The position numbers and the translations under genes are program-made. Below are positions 9,778 through 17,500 of a DNA stretch of 64,000 nt, one piece after another. Position 1 is the first letter of the stretch. Every line of letters begins with the position of its first letter. This DNA comes from Veillonellales bacterium (GTDB lineage: Bacteria > Bacillota > Negativicutes > Veillonellales > Dialisteraceae): the NCBI GenBank assembly GCA_944390485.1, contig CALXPQ010000003.1, positions 124,001-188,000 on the forward strand. Direction: 5' to 3'. The notes beneath the pieces were generated by a model. That model was given only the letters and a program-made list of their open reading frames with translations, ran no database searches and was not told the origin of the DNA.

Positions 9778-10890
9778 ATGAGAATTGACCGCGTAGATAT
9801 CATCCGGGTGCTGAATCCTTTCCGGCATCCTTTCCAGACGAGCTTCACCCGCTTCGAGAACCGGGACGCGCTGCTCGTGAAGATCTATTCCGAAGGGCTC
9901 GTGGGCTGGGGCGAATGCAAAGCCTTCTACGGCCCCTTCTACAATCCGGAGGACAACGGCACGGTGCTGCACGTGCTGGGCGACATCATCATCCCCCGCA
10001 TCCTGCATCAGGAGGTGGAGAGCCCCGAAGCGTTCATGAAGAGCTTCGCCTACATCCGGGGCAACCGCCTCGCGAAAGCGGCGGTGGAAAACGCCCTGTG
10101 GGACCTCATGACCCAGCGCACGGGGAAATCACTGAAGACGCTCCTCGGCGGCACGCAGAAGGAGATCAAGGTGGGCGTGTCCCTCGGCATCGAGAAGGAC
10201 ATCAACGTGCTCTTCCATGAGATCGAGCATTATCTGGAGCTGGGCTACCACCGCACGAAGATCAAGATCCATCCGGGGAAGGACATCGAAGTCATCCGTG
10301 CCATCCGGAAGGAATTCGGCGACATCACGCTCACCGTGGACGCGAACTCCGCCTACACGCTGGACGACATCGACCTCTTCCGCGCCATGGACGAGTACCA
10401 TCTCCAGTACATCGAGCAGCCCCTCGGCGAGGAGGACATCGTGGACCATGCCGCGCTCCAGAAGGCCATCGAGACGCCGATCTGCCTCGACGAGAGCATC
10501 GTGTCCTACGAAGCGGCGGAAGCGGCCATCCGCCTCGGGAGCTGCAAGGTCATCAACATCAAGTCGTCCCGCTGCGGCGGCCTCTATGAAGGCAAGCGCA
10601 TCCACGACCTGTGCGTCGAGCACGGCCTGCCCGTGTGGTGCGGCGGCATGACGGAGCTCGGCATCGGCCGCGCGCAGAACATTTCCTTCGCGAGCCTGCC
10701 GGGGTTCACGGAACTCGCGCACGACGTGGCCGCGGCGAGCCGGTACTTCGAGGAAGACATCACCGATCCCATGGTGGACATCACGGACCGCTGCACTATC
10801 GTCGTCCCGGACGAGGAGAACGGCATCCGTTACACGGTGGACGAAAAGGCGGTGGACCGCATGACCGCCGGCCACTGGATCTATCGGTAA
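9778..10890 (+). CDS. Enolase-superfamily N-acylamino-acid racemase / OSBS-type protein (paralogue 1)
   Basis: 370-aa member of the MenC type 2/N-succinylamino-acid racemase subgroup of the enolase superfamily. Catalytic residues are all visible: K161-I-K163 at the end of the second barrel strand, metal ligands D188 (VDANSAY), E213 (IEQPL) and D238 (CLDES), and the opposite base K262 (NIKSSRCGG). The capping domain carries PFQTSFTRFENRDALLV and VGWGEC. No other menaquinone genes are nearby, while amidohydrolases and transporters are, so racemisation or epimerisation of N-acyl amino acids or dipeptides is likelier than o-succinylbenzoate synthesis. The ATG at 9778 has GGAGGTG just upstream; an in-frame ATG at 9760 does not. 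Confidence 0.85.
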   Translation: MRIDRVDIIRVLNPFRHPFQTSFTRFENRDALLVKIYSEGLVGWGECKAFYGPFYNPEDNGTVLHVLGDIIIPRILHQEVESPEAFMKSFAYIRGNRLAKAAVENALWDLMTQRTGKSLKTLLGGTQKEIKVGVSLGIEKDINVLFHEIEHYLELGYHRTKIKIHPGKDIEVIRAIRKEFGDITLTVDANSAYTLDDIDLFRAMDEYHLQYIEQPLGEEDIVDHAALQKAIETPICLDESIVSYEAAEAAIRLGSCKVINIKSSRCGGLYEGKRIHDLCVEHGLPVWCGGMTELGIGRAQNISFASLPGFTELAHDVAAASRYFEEDITDPMVDITDRCTIVVPDEENGIRYTVDEKAVDRMTAGHWIYR

Positions 10891-10905
10891 GGCCATATGA
10901 AAAAG

Positions 10906-10949
10906 AAATCACGCCCGTCCTGCTTCGCGCAGGGGAGCGTGATTTTTTT
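10906..10949. terminator. Bidirectional terminator between racemase 1 and the regulator
   Basis: AAATCACGC / GCGTGATTT stem around an inner CCTGC-GCAGG hairpin, with A-rich left and T-rich right flanks. It can stop transcription from both convergent genes. Confidence 0.75.
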
Positions 10950-10964
10950 GTGGGAGACCGCGGG

Positions 10965-12281
10965 TCAGCCGCGGATGCGGAGCTCGAGGAGGCGGCTCGG
11001 CCGGCCCGTGCGGGCGGTGTACTGGCGGCCCGCCTCCCGCGCGAGGCCGCCGTCGATGAGCTTCAGGAGGATGCGGTTCATCGTGCGGGGCGTCACGCCG
11101 GTGAAGTCGGCCAGCTCCGCCGAGGTGAAGCGCGTGCGGCCCGTGTCCCGGCACAGGCGGTACAGGAGCGTCAGGATGCGCACGGAGACACCGGTCTTCG
11201 CCGCGAGAGGCAGGAACGTCTCCTGCACAGGGTGCTCCGGCTCCTTCTGCTTGAACCGGCCGTCCCGCGAGAGGGGCAGGGGCGAGGTGAAGCCCGGCCC
11301 GATGAGGTAGGCCTGGTCGCTTCCGCGGAGGACCGCCCGGGCGAGGGCGCGCTCCGCGTGGAGCTTCGCTTCCTCGGCGGACGCGCCGAAGCCGAAGCCC
11401 ATGGAGACCGTGAGGGGCGACGCGCCGCGCACGCGGGCGGGCAGGAGGATCTGCCGGTAGTGGTTGGTGGCCGCCTCGATGAGCGCCCGCGTGGAGATGA
11501 GGAGGTACCCCGCAGGCGGCCGCTCGATGCACGCCGCCCGGATGTCCCGGGCGAACTGCCACACCGGACGGGCCGCCGCGAGGAGGGCCGCGCCCAGATC
11601 GTACCCGCGGTCCGCGGGGAACTGCTCCTCCGGCGCGGTGAAGCGGAGCGCGATGGCCGCGAGACCGCTGCCCCGGCTCCTGTGGAGCTCGTACGACAGG
11701 ATGATCCGTTCGATGCCCGCGCGGATGTCCTCGAAGGACGGCTGGAGGACGTACGCCGGCACGCCCCGCTCCTCGAGGAGCGTCCGCACGCGGTAAAAGA
11801 TGGTGACGCAGAAATCGGCGGCGCCGGACCGGACGAGCGCGGCCATGCGGTCCGCCTCGAGGGCGAGCTGCTCCTCGTTGTATTCGCGGGCCGGGAGGAG
11901 CGTCACCTGATACGACTCCGGCGGGATGCCGATCTCGTGGAAGGCGAGGCGGTACACGTCCTCCCGCGGCCAGTCGGTGGCGATGCGCATGGCCCGGCCG
12001 GCCACGGCGGCGCGGAAGAGGAGGCGCAGCAGCGCCGACGCCGAGCGGGGGATGGCGGTCCACGGCACGGACGGGGCGACCGTCTCCGCGGCGTAGCGGC
12101 GCGCGGTCTCCCCGAGGAAGAGGAAGGCGTCCGCCCGGTTCTGCTGGCCGGACAGGAGATGGGGGATCTCCAGGATGGTGCGGTAGGCGACGGGGAGGAA
12201 CTCCGTGTCCGGGAATTCCCGGGCGGTGAAGCGCAGGAGCTCCGGCACGATCTCCACGGGGGCGACGAGGCCGATTTTCAT
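10965..12281 (-). CDS. Transcriptional regulator with sensor, degenerate GGDEF-like and C-terminal winged-helix regions
   Basis: 438-aa protein on the opposite strand within the catabolic block. The N-terminal 190 residues look like an alpha/beta sensor (KIGLVAPVEIVPELLRF, later ADAFLFLGE and ADFCVTIFYRV). The middle (about 200-330) has a GGDEF/cyclase-like pattern ending VSMGFGFGASAEEAKLHAER but no GGDEF signature. The last 85 residues hold a winged-helix candidate (FTSAELADFTGVTPRTMNRI). The specific family was not recognised. The start is taken as ATG at 12281, because AGGTGAT lies five bases upstream; a GTG three codons earlier lacks a ribosome site. It faces the MFS gene across 174 bases and probably controls the block (inference). 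Confidence 0.6.
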   Translation of the reverse strand: MKIGLVAPVEIVPELLRFTAREFPDTEFLPVAYRTILEIPHLLSGQQNRADAFLFLGETARRYAAETVAPSVPWTAIPRSASALLRLLFRAAVAGRAMRIATDWPREDVYRLAFHEIGIPPESYQVTLLPAREYNEEQLALEADRMAALVRSGAADFCVTIFYRVRTLLEERGVPAYVLQPSFEDIRAGIERIILSYELHRSRGSGLAAIALRFTAPEEQFPADRGYDLGAALLAAARPVWQFARDIRAACIERPPAGYLLISTRALIEAATNHYRQILLPARVRGASPLTVSMGFGFGASAEEAKLHAERALARAVLRGSDQAYLIGPGFTSPLPLSRDGRFKQKEPEHPVQETFLPLAAKTGVSVRILTLLYRLCRDTGRTRFTSAELADFTGVTPRTMNRILLKLIDGGLAREAGRQYTARTGRPSRLLELRIRG

Positions 12282-12298
12282 GGATATCACCTGGTTTT

Positions 12299-12348
12299 GG
12301 ACAGAATAAAGGTCTATTCAGGACAGCCTGTTTCTTCTATGATACAGA
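12299..12348. promoter_or_regulatory. Candidate operator and promoter between regulator and MFS gene
   Basis: Direct repeat GGACAG at 12299-12304 and 12321-12326 (22 bases apart), inverted repeat GAATA-N6-TATTC at 12304-12319 and palindrome ACAG-C-CTGT at 12323-12331. A possible MFS promoter overlaps them: AGGACA (12320-12325), 17 bases, TACAGA (12343-12348) with TG at 12340. The -35 and -10 are weak, as expected for an activated promoter. Confidence 0.45.
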
Positions 12349-12355
12349 TAAGTCA

Positions 12356-12440
12356 ATTTCATGTAAAGCAGGCTGCGGCCTGCGAGGCAAGGGAGCCACG
12401 GGGAGGCGGCAGGAGCGCGTCCCTGTGGCTCGCTGCGCAG
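12356..12440 (+). other. Structured 5' leader of the MFS gene
   Basis: Two strong stem-loops precede the start: GCAGGC-TGCG-GCCTGC (12368-12383) and a 12-bp stem GAGCCACGGGGA / TCCCTGTGGCTC (12393-12431). No U-tract follows, so they are not a classical terminator. The second ends just before the GGGAGG ribosome site. Not matched to a known riboswitch. Confidence 0.5.
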
Positions 12441-12455
12441 ATGGGAGGTTTTAGT

Positions 12456-13667
12456 GTGAGCTGGCTGAAAAAATTTCAGACGGAAAACCGATACGTGGTT
12501 TTCTTCTTTCTCTATGTAGGGTTCTGCATCTCCTACATCGACCGCTCGGCTATCGGGCTGGCTCTGCCGTCCGTGTCGAAGGATTTCAATCTCGCCCCGA
12601 CGGAGATGGGCGTCGTCATCAGCGTCTTCTTCATCGGCTATTCCATCATGCAGATCCCCGGCGGGTGGTTCTCGGATAAATTCGGGTCGAAGACCGTCAT
12701 CTGCGTGGCGCTCGCCCTGTGGTCCGTCTTCACCTTCACCACCGGCCACGCGCAGACGCTCGCCGGGCTGCTCTTCCTGCGGTTCGTCTTCGGTCTCTGC
12801 GAAGGGCCGTACGCGGGCTCCTGCTTCCGCGCAGTGGCTGAATATTTCCCCCGCGAGGTCCGCGCGAAATACACGGGATTCGTCCTCTCCTCGAACTACA
12901 TCGGCAGCGCCCTCGCTCCGGTGGTCGTGGTGCCGCTCATCCTCTGGTTCGGCTGGCGCGGCATGTTCCAGGTGCTCGGGCTCATCGGCCTGGCATACGT
13001 CTTCCTCTACGTCTTCCTCGTGAAGCCCCGCAAGCCGGCGGAAGAAAAGAAAGACGACAAGAAGAATCAGTCGAAATACTTCCTCCAGCTGCTGAAAATG
13101 CCGCTGGTGTGGAAACTCATCCTCTGCGCGTTCTGCGTGTCCTGCATCAATAAGGGGCTCGACGCGTGGGTCCCCACGTACCTCATCGCGGAGCGCGGCA
13201 TCGACCTCAAGGCGGTCGGCTACCTCACGCCGATCCCCTTCATCGCGTCCTTCATCTCCAGCGCCTCCTGCGGCTGGATCATGGATAAATATTTCGACAA
13301 CAAAGAAAAATACCTCATCGCCCTCTCCGGCGGCGGCACGGCGTTCTTCCTCTTCCTCATGTACAATGCGGAGACCATCGCCACGGTCGTCATCTTCCAG
13401 TGCGGCGTGTATTTCTTCAAATCCACCATCATGGCCCTCACCGTCGGCCTCACGCTGAAAGTCGTCACCGGCGCCATCTCCGGCTCCGCGTCCGCCCTCG
13501 TCAATATGGGCGGTCAGGTGGCGGGCTTCCTGTCCCCGGCCTTCATGGGCTTCCTCTACGCTTCGAGCGGTTCTTTCGGCTCGGTCTTCTACTATCTCAT
13601 GACGATGGGCGCGCTGTGCGTCGTATTCGCACTGTCCATCCGCAAGAGACCGGAAGTCCAGGCCTGA
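12456..13667 (+). CDS. MFS transporter (anion:cation symporter-like)
   Basis: 403-aa major facilitator with about 12 membrane segments. The MFS signature region GGWFSDKFGSKTVICVAL lies after helix 2, and the early FCISYIDRSAIGLALPSVSKD is typical of the anion:cation symporter group that carries organic acids. The translational start is taken as GTG at 12456, seven bases after GGGAGG; a much longer open frame upstream is artefactual because it runs through the opposing regulator. Between regulator and second racemase, it is the natural importer for the substrate of the downstream racemase and amidohydrolases (inference). Confidence 0.85.
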   Translation: MSWLKKFQTENRYVVFFFLYVGFCISYIDRSAIGLALPSVSKDFNLAPTEMGVVISVFFIGYSIMQIPGGWFSDKFGSKTVICVALALWSVFTFTTGHAQTLAGLLFLRFVFGLCEGPYAGSCFRAVAEYFPREVRAKYTGFVLSSNYIGSALAPVVVVPLILWFGWRGMFQVLGLIGLAYVFLYVFLVKPRKPAEEKKDDKKNQSKYFLQLLKMPLVWKLILCAFCVSCINKGLDAWVPTYLIAERGIDLKAVGYLTPIPFIASFISSASCGWIMDKYFDNKEKYLIALSGGGTAFFLFLMYNAETIATVVIFQCGVYFFKSTIMALTVGLTLKVVTGAISGSASALVNMGGQVAGFLSPAFMGFLYASSGSFGSVFYYLMTMGALCVVFALSIRKRPEVQA

Positions 13668-13690
13668 TTCATTCCATAATCATTTCCGGA

Positions 13691-13728
13691 GAGCCGGTCC
13701 CTTCCCGCGAGGGAATCGGGCCGGCTCT
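13691..13728 (+). other. Intercistronic hairpin between MFS and second racemase
   Basis: Long stem GAGCCGG...CCGGCTC enclosing TTCCC-GCGA-GGGAA. It is followed by only TTCC, so it is more likely a processing or stability element, or a leaky terminator, than a full stop. Confidence 0.5.
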
Positions 13729-13753
13729 TCCTGCACAGTAAGGAGGCTGCAGC

Positions 13754-14866
13754 ATGAAAATCAGCAAAGTGGTATTGCGCCGGATGCATCTGGACTTCAA
13801 GAAGCCGTTCCGCACGAGCTTCGGTCTCATCGAGAAAGATTTCTCCCTGATCGAGCTCTGGGACGACGAAGGCAATGTGGGCCGCGGGGCGTGCTCCGCG
13901 TTCCTCCGCCCGTGGTACAACGAAGAGACCACCATCGGCGCGCTCTATGTCATCCAGAATTACCTCATCCCGTCCCTTTTCGACATGGGCGACATCAAGG
14001 ACCCGGTCCATTTCTTCGACGAGACCGGCTGGATCCGCCGGAACCGCATGGCCCGCGCGTCCGTGGACTGCGCGCTGTGGGAATTGTACTCGAAAGAGCA
14101 GGGCCTGCCGGAATACAAAGCTCTCGGCGGCGTGAAGAATGAGATCGAAGCGGGCGTGTCCCTCGGCATCGAAGAGACGCCGGACAAGCTGCTCCAGACG
14201 GTCGAGCAGTACATGAAGCAGGGCTACCGCCGCGTGAAATGCAAGATCAAGCCGGGCAAGGACATCAACTACCTCAGCGCGGTGCGGAAAGAATTCGGCG
14301 ACATCCTGCTCATGGCGGACGCGAACTCCGCCTATACCCTGGACGACATCAATCTCTTCAGGGAAATGGACGACCTGAATCTCCTCATGATCGAGCAGCC
14401 GCTCGCTTCGGACGACATCGTGGACCACCGCCATCTCCAGGCGGCCATCAAGACGCCGATCTGCCTCGACGAGAGCATCGACTCCGTGGACGACGCGCGG
14501 CGCGCCATCGAGCTCGGAAGCTGCAGGATCATCAATATCAAAGTCGCCCGCGTGGGCGGCCTCACCGAAGCGCGGCGCATCCAGCAGTATGCCGGCGAGC
14601 ACGGCGTGTACTGCTGGTGCGGCGGCATGGTGGACGACGGCGTGGCGCGCGGCCACAATCTCGCCGTGGCGACGCTTCCGTACTACCGCTATCCGAACGA
14701 CATCCCCGGCAGCGACCGCTACTACGCGGTGGACATCGTCACGCCGTCCACCTACATCGACAGCCATGCCATGATCCGCGTGCCGGATCTGCCGGGCACG
14801 GGCTTCGATCTGAATCAGGAAGTGGTCGATCAGCATACGGTCGAGAAATGGGAGTACACGAAATGA
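13754..14866 (+). CDS. Enolase-superfamily N-acylamino-acid racemase / OSBS-type protein (paralogue 2)
   Basis: 370-aa paralogue of the 9778-10890 protein. Catalytic residues are K162-C-K164, D189 (ADANSAY), E214 (IEQPL), D239 (CLDES) and K263 (NIKVARVGG). The loop after barrel strand 7 differs from the first copy: CGGMVDDGVARGHN here against CGGMTELGIGRAQN there, which suggests a different substrate. Start ATG follows AAGGAGGCTGCAGC. The stop overlaps the start of the first M20 gene (ATGA), so racemase and amidohydrolase are translationally coupled. That coupling argues for an N-acyl-amino-acid or peptide substrate rather than menaquinone synthesis. Confidence 0.85.
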   Translation: MKISKVVLRRMHLDFKKPFRTSFGLIEKDFSLIELWDDEGNVGRGACSAFLRPWYNEETTIGALYVIQNYLIPSLFDMGDIKDPVHFFDETGWIRRNRMARASVDCALWELYSKEQGLPEYKALGGVKNEIEAGVSLGIEETPDKLLQTVEQYMKQGYRRVKCKIKPGKDINYLSAVRKEFGDILLMADANSAYTLDDINLFREMDDLNLLMIEQPLASDDIVDHRHLQAAIKTPICLDESIDSVDDARRAIELGSCRIINIKVARVGGLTEARRIQQYAGEHGVYCWCGGMVDDGVARGHNLAVATLPYYRYPNDIPGSDRYYAVDIVTPSTYIDSHAMIRVPDLPGTGFDLNQEVVDQHTVEKWEYTK

Positions 14867-16014
14867 AGACGATGCAGGATATTTTCGCGGCCATCGACAG
14901 CGCGAAGCCGGCCATGATGGAGACCTGGCGCTCCCTCGTGGACCGGGACTGCGGCTCCGGCAACAAAGCGGGCGTCGACGCGGTGGGACAGGACATCAAA
15001 GCTTTCCTCGAACCGCTGGGATTCAAAGTCCGCTTCCACAAATATGAACAGGCGGGCAACATGCTCGTCGCCGAGTACGGCGACATGACGAAGCCTTTCG
15101 TCATCCTCACCGGCCACATGGACACGGTCTTCGCGGACGGCACCGCGGCGGAGCGCCCCTTCACCGTGAAGGACGGCCGCGTCACCGGCCCGGGCGTGCT
15201 GGACATGAAAGGCGGCATCACCGTCATGCTCTATGCGGTGAAGACCCTCCTCGAGGCGGGCTGGGACCGGTACCCGCTGAAGATCATTCTCGCCGGGGAC
15301 GAAGAAGTGGGTCACGGCTGGTCGGACGCGGCGTCGGACTACCGGAAAGAGGCGAAGGGCGCATGCATGGCCTTCAACTATGAGACCGGCTTCATCGACG
15401 ACGGCATCGTCCTCGAGCGCAAGGGCTGCGCGCAGTACCGCTTCGATTTCCACGGCGTGGGAGCCCACGCGGGGAACAATCCGGAAGACGGCCGGAGCGC
15501 CGTGAAGGAGCTCTGCCACAAGGCCCTCGAGATGGAAGCGCTCACCGATTTCGCCGAAGGCACCACCGTCAATGTGGGCGTCATCTCCGGCGGCACCGTG
15601 CCGAACGCCATCCCGGAGAACGCCTGGTGCCGGGTGGACGTGCGCTTCAAGACCATGGCGGGCATCGAGCGCGTGGAAAAGGCCTTTAAGGAAATCACCG
15701 ATGAAACGTACATCGACGGCGTCACCACCGCCTGCCGCTGCGAAGTGAAGATGGGCGCCATGGAGCGCCTCGCTTCCTCGGAAGCGCTCTTCGAGAAGGC
15801 GCAGGCCGTCGCAGCCGAAGCGGGCCTGCCGGCCATGAAGGCCATCGCCGTGGGCGGCGGCAGCGACTCCGCCTACGTCACCGCCGAAGGCGTGCCCACC
15901 CTCTGCGCCATGGGCGTCAAGGGCCAGTACAATCACACCGTGCGCGAATGGGCGGAAGAAAGCTCTCTCACCGAGCGGGCGAAGCTCTCCGCGGCGCTGC
16001 TCATGAAACTCTGA
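14863..16014 (+). CDS. M20 family metallopeptidase/amidohydrolase (paralogue A)
   Basis: 383-aa zinc hydrolase of the ArgE/DapE/carboxypeptidase G2 group. Metal ligands and the catalytic acid are in place: H85 (GHMDTVF), D114 (GVLDMKGG), E147 and E148 (GDEEVGH), E174 (NYETGF) and H358 (YNHTVREW). The dimerisation lid domain lies at about 185-295. Such enzymes cleave N-acyl or peptide bonds to a free amino acid. The ATG at 14863 overlaps the racemase stop; a longer frame extends upstream only within the racemase. The next gene is its paralogue, eleven bases away. Confidence 0.87.
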   Translation: MKTMQDIFAAIDSAKPAMMETWRSLVDRDCGSGNKAGVDAVGQDIKAFLEPLGFKVRFHKYEQAGNMLVAEYGDMTKPFVILTGHMDTVFADGTAAERPFTVKDGRVTGPGVLDMKGGITVMLYAVKTLLEAGWDRYPLKIILAGDEEVGHGWSDAASDYRKEAKGACMAFNYETGFIDDGIVLERKGCAQYRFDFHGVGAHAGNNPEDGRSAVKELCHKALEMEALTDFAEGTTVNVGVISGGTVPNAIPENAWCRVDVRFKTMAGIERVEKAFKEITDETYIDGVTTACRCEVKMGAMERLASSEALFEKAQAVAAEAGLPAMKAIAVGGGSDSAYVTAEGVPTLCAMGVKGQYNHTVREWAEESSLTERAKLSAALLMKL

Positions 16015-16024
16015 GGAGGCAGCT

Positions 16025-17194
16025 ATGGAAGCAAGAGATACAGCGTATCAGTGGGTGGACGCCCACAGAAATGACATGATCGATCTCTGGAAAGAGATGG
16101 TCACCATCGACTCCGGCATCGGCGTCAAGGAAGGCGGCATGGCCATGGGAAACCTCTGCGCGGGCATCCTCGAAGACCTGGGCTTCTCCATCCGCCGCGT
16201 GTCCTACGAGAAATGCGGGGACACCATCATCGCCGAGCGGGGCGACATGACGAAGCCCTACATCATCCTTATGGGCCACATGGACACAGTCTTCTTCCGG
16301 GGCGAACCCGAGCGCCGTCCATTCACCATCAGGGACGGCAAAGCCTACGGGCCGGGCGTGCTGGACATGAAGGGCGGCGTGGCCATCCTTCTCTCCGCGC
16401 TCCGCGCGCTCGACGCGGCGGGCGTCAGCGATTTCCCGGTGAAAGTCATCCTCGTGGCGGACGAAGAGCCGGCGCACTGCTTCTCCGACGCGCCGCAGCT
16501 CATCGAGAAAGAAGCCAAGGGCGCGAAGTGCGCGTTCAATTTCGAGACCGGCTTCACGGACAACAGCCTCGTGGTGCAGCGCAAGGGATGCTGGCGCTTC
16601 TTCGTCGAAGTCTTCGGCCGCGGCTGCCACGTGGGCAACGACCCCGAGAACGGCCGCAGCGCGATCCTCGAGATGGCGCATAAGATCATCGAGATCGAGA
16701 AGCTCACCGACTTCTCGAAGGCGTACAACGTGAACGTGGGCACCATCGAAGGAGGCACCGTGGCGAACGCCGCGCCGGCGTACTGCAAGGTGGAGTGCGA
16801 CTTCCGCTACACCCATCCGGAAGACCTGCCCGTCCTCCGGCAGAAAGTGGCCGACGTGTGCGCGAAGACCTGGGTGCCGGACACCGTGACGAAGCTCACG
16901 GACAGCTTCGGCTTCGCCGTCATGCCCCGCCTCGAAGGGAACATGAAGCTCCTCGAAGTGGCGCAGGAAGTGGCGGCGGAGAGCGGCTTCCCCCGGCCGG
17001 AAGCGCGGCTCTGCGGCGGCGGCAGCGACGCGGCGTACACCACCGCGGCGGGCGTGCCGACCCTCTGCGCCACCGGCGTGGAAGGCGCGCGGAACCATAC
17101 CGTCGAAGAATGGGCGGACGTGGAGAGCTTCTTCCTCCGGGTGAAGCAGATGGCAGGCATCCTGCTGAAAGTGAAAGACCGCGAGTCCTTCTGA
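16025..17194 (+). CDS. M20 family metallopeptidase/amidohydrolase (paralogue B)
   Basis: 389-aa paralogue of the preceding gene with the same ligand positions: H85, D114, E147, E148 and H358. The active-site strand reads VADEEPAH where paralogue A reads AGDEEVGH. The two share the TGFxD context after the acidic pair and the GGGSD(S/A)AY(V/T)T near the C terminus. Start follows GAGGAGGCAGCT. An intrinsic terminator ends the operon. Two hydrolases beside two racemases point to paired substrate ranges, for example different side chains or opposite stereochemistry; this is inference. Confidence 0.86.
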   Translation: MEARDTAYQWVDAHRNDMIDLWKEMVTIDSGIGVKEGGMAMGNLCAGILEDLGFSIRRVSYEKCGDTIIAERGDMTKPYIILMGHMDTVFFRGEPERRPFTIRDGKAYGPGVLDMKGGVAILLSALRALDAAGVSDFPVKVILVADEEPAHCFSDAPQLIEKEAKGAKCAFNFETGFTDNSLVVQRKGCWRFFVEVFGRGCHVGNDPENGRSAILEMAHKIIEIEKLTDFSKAYNVNVGTIEGGTVANAAPAYCKVECDFRYTHPEDLPVLRQKVADVCAKTWVPDTVTKLTDSFGFAVMPRLEGNMKLLEVAQEVAAESGFPRPEARLCGGGSDAAYTTAAGVPTLCATGVEGARNHTVEEWADVESFFLRVKQMAGILLKVKDRESF

Positions 17195-17207
17195 GGCGTC
17201 AGATCGC

Positions 17208-17240
17208 AAAAGGCACAGGGCATGTCCCCGTGCCTTTTCC
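17208..17240 (+). terminator. Intrinsic terminator of the racemase-amidohydrolase operon
   Basis: AAAGGCACAGGG pairs with CCCCGTGCCTTT across CATGT, followed by TTTTCCTTT. Confidence 0.8.
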
Positions 17241-17256
17241 TTTGCGCCGCCTTCAT

Positions 17257-17284
17257 TTGACATCGCGCCTGTTTTTGCTATACT
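17257..17284 (+). promoter_or_regulatory. Near-perfect promoter of the thiW leader
   Basis: TTGACA, 16-base spacer, TATACT with extended TGC. It is one of the strongest consensus promoters in the window. Confidence 0.85.
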
Positions 17285-17290
17285 GGAGCC

Positions 17291-17500
17291 GATAGAATTG
17301 GGTCCGATCGAGGGGGAGCGCCCTGGATCGCAGGTGGTTGCATAGCGAGGGAACCCGTGTTTCGGGGTGAGAGGGCACTTTGGAGTGCCGACCGACCGGC
17401 GTCTTGCCATGGCGCTGTGCACGGCACCCGGAGCCCGGAAGGCTTCACGCTCCACACAGGCCGCGGCGGCCGGAGATTTCGCGGAGGAGTGAAGAAACTC
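17291..17500 (+). ncRNA. Long structured leader RNA before thiW, class not identified
   Basis: About 210 bases between promoter and start are non-coding and fold readily. Stems include GATC-x-AGGG around 17308-17331 (one mismatch), CCCG-TGTTT-CGGG, GGCACT-TTGG-AGTGCC and GGCCG-CGG-CGGCC. thiW genes are commonly controlled by TPP riboswitches, but the TPP signatures CUGAGA and CCUGAUC were not found here. It could be a divergent riboswitch, another leader class or an sRNA that reads into thiW. No clear terminator precedes the thiW start. Confidence 0.5.

Noticed and set aside
10611-12455. A 1018-residue open frame joined to the MFS carrier
   Set aside because: The upstream 600 residues run antisense through the regulator and racemase and have Arg/Gly/Ala-rich shadow composition; the real start is GTG 12456 with a good ribosome site.
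9778-14866. Menaquinone synthesis (menC) for the two enolases
   Set aside because: Sequence family allows it, but no other men gene is present and the neighbours are amidohydrolases and transporters.
17291-17500. TPP riboswitch upstream of thiW
   Set aside because: Expected from the gene, but neither the CUGAGA nor the CCUGAUC core element could be found; reported only as an unidentified structured leader.
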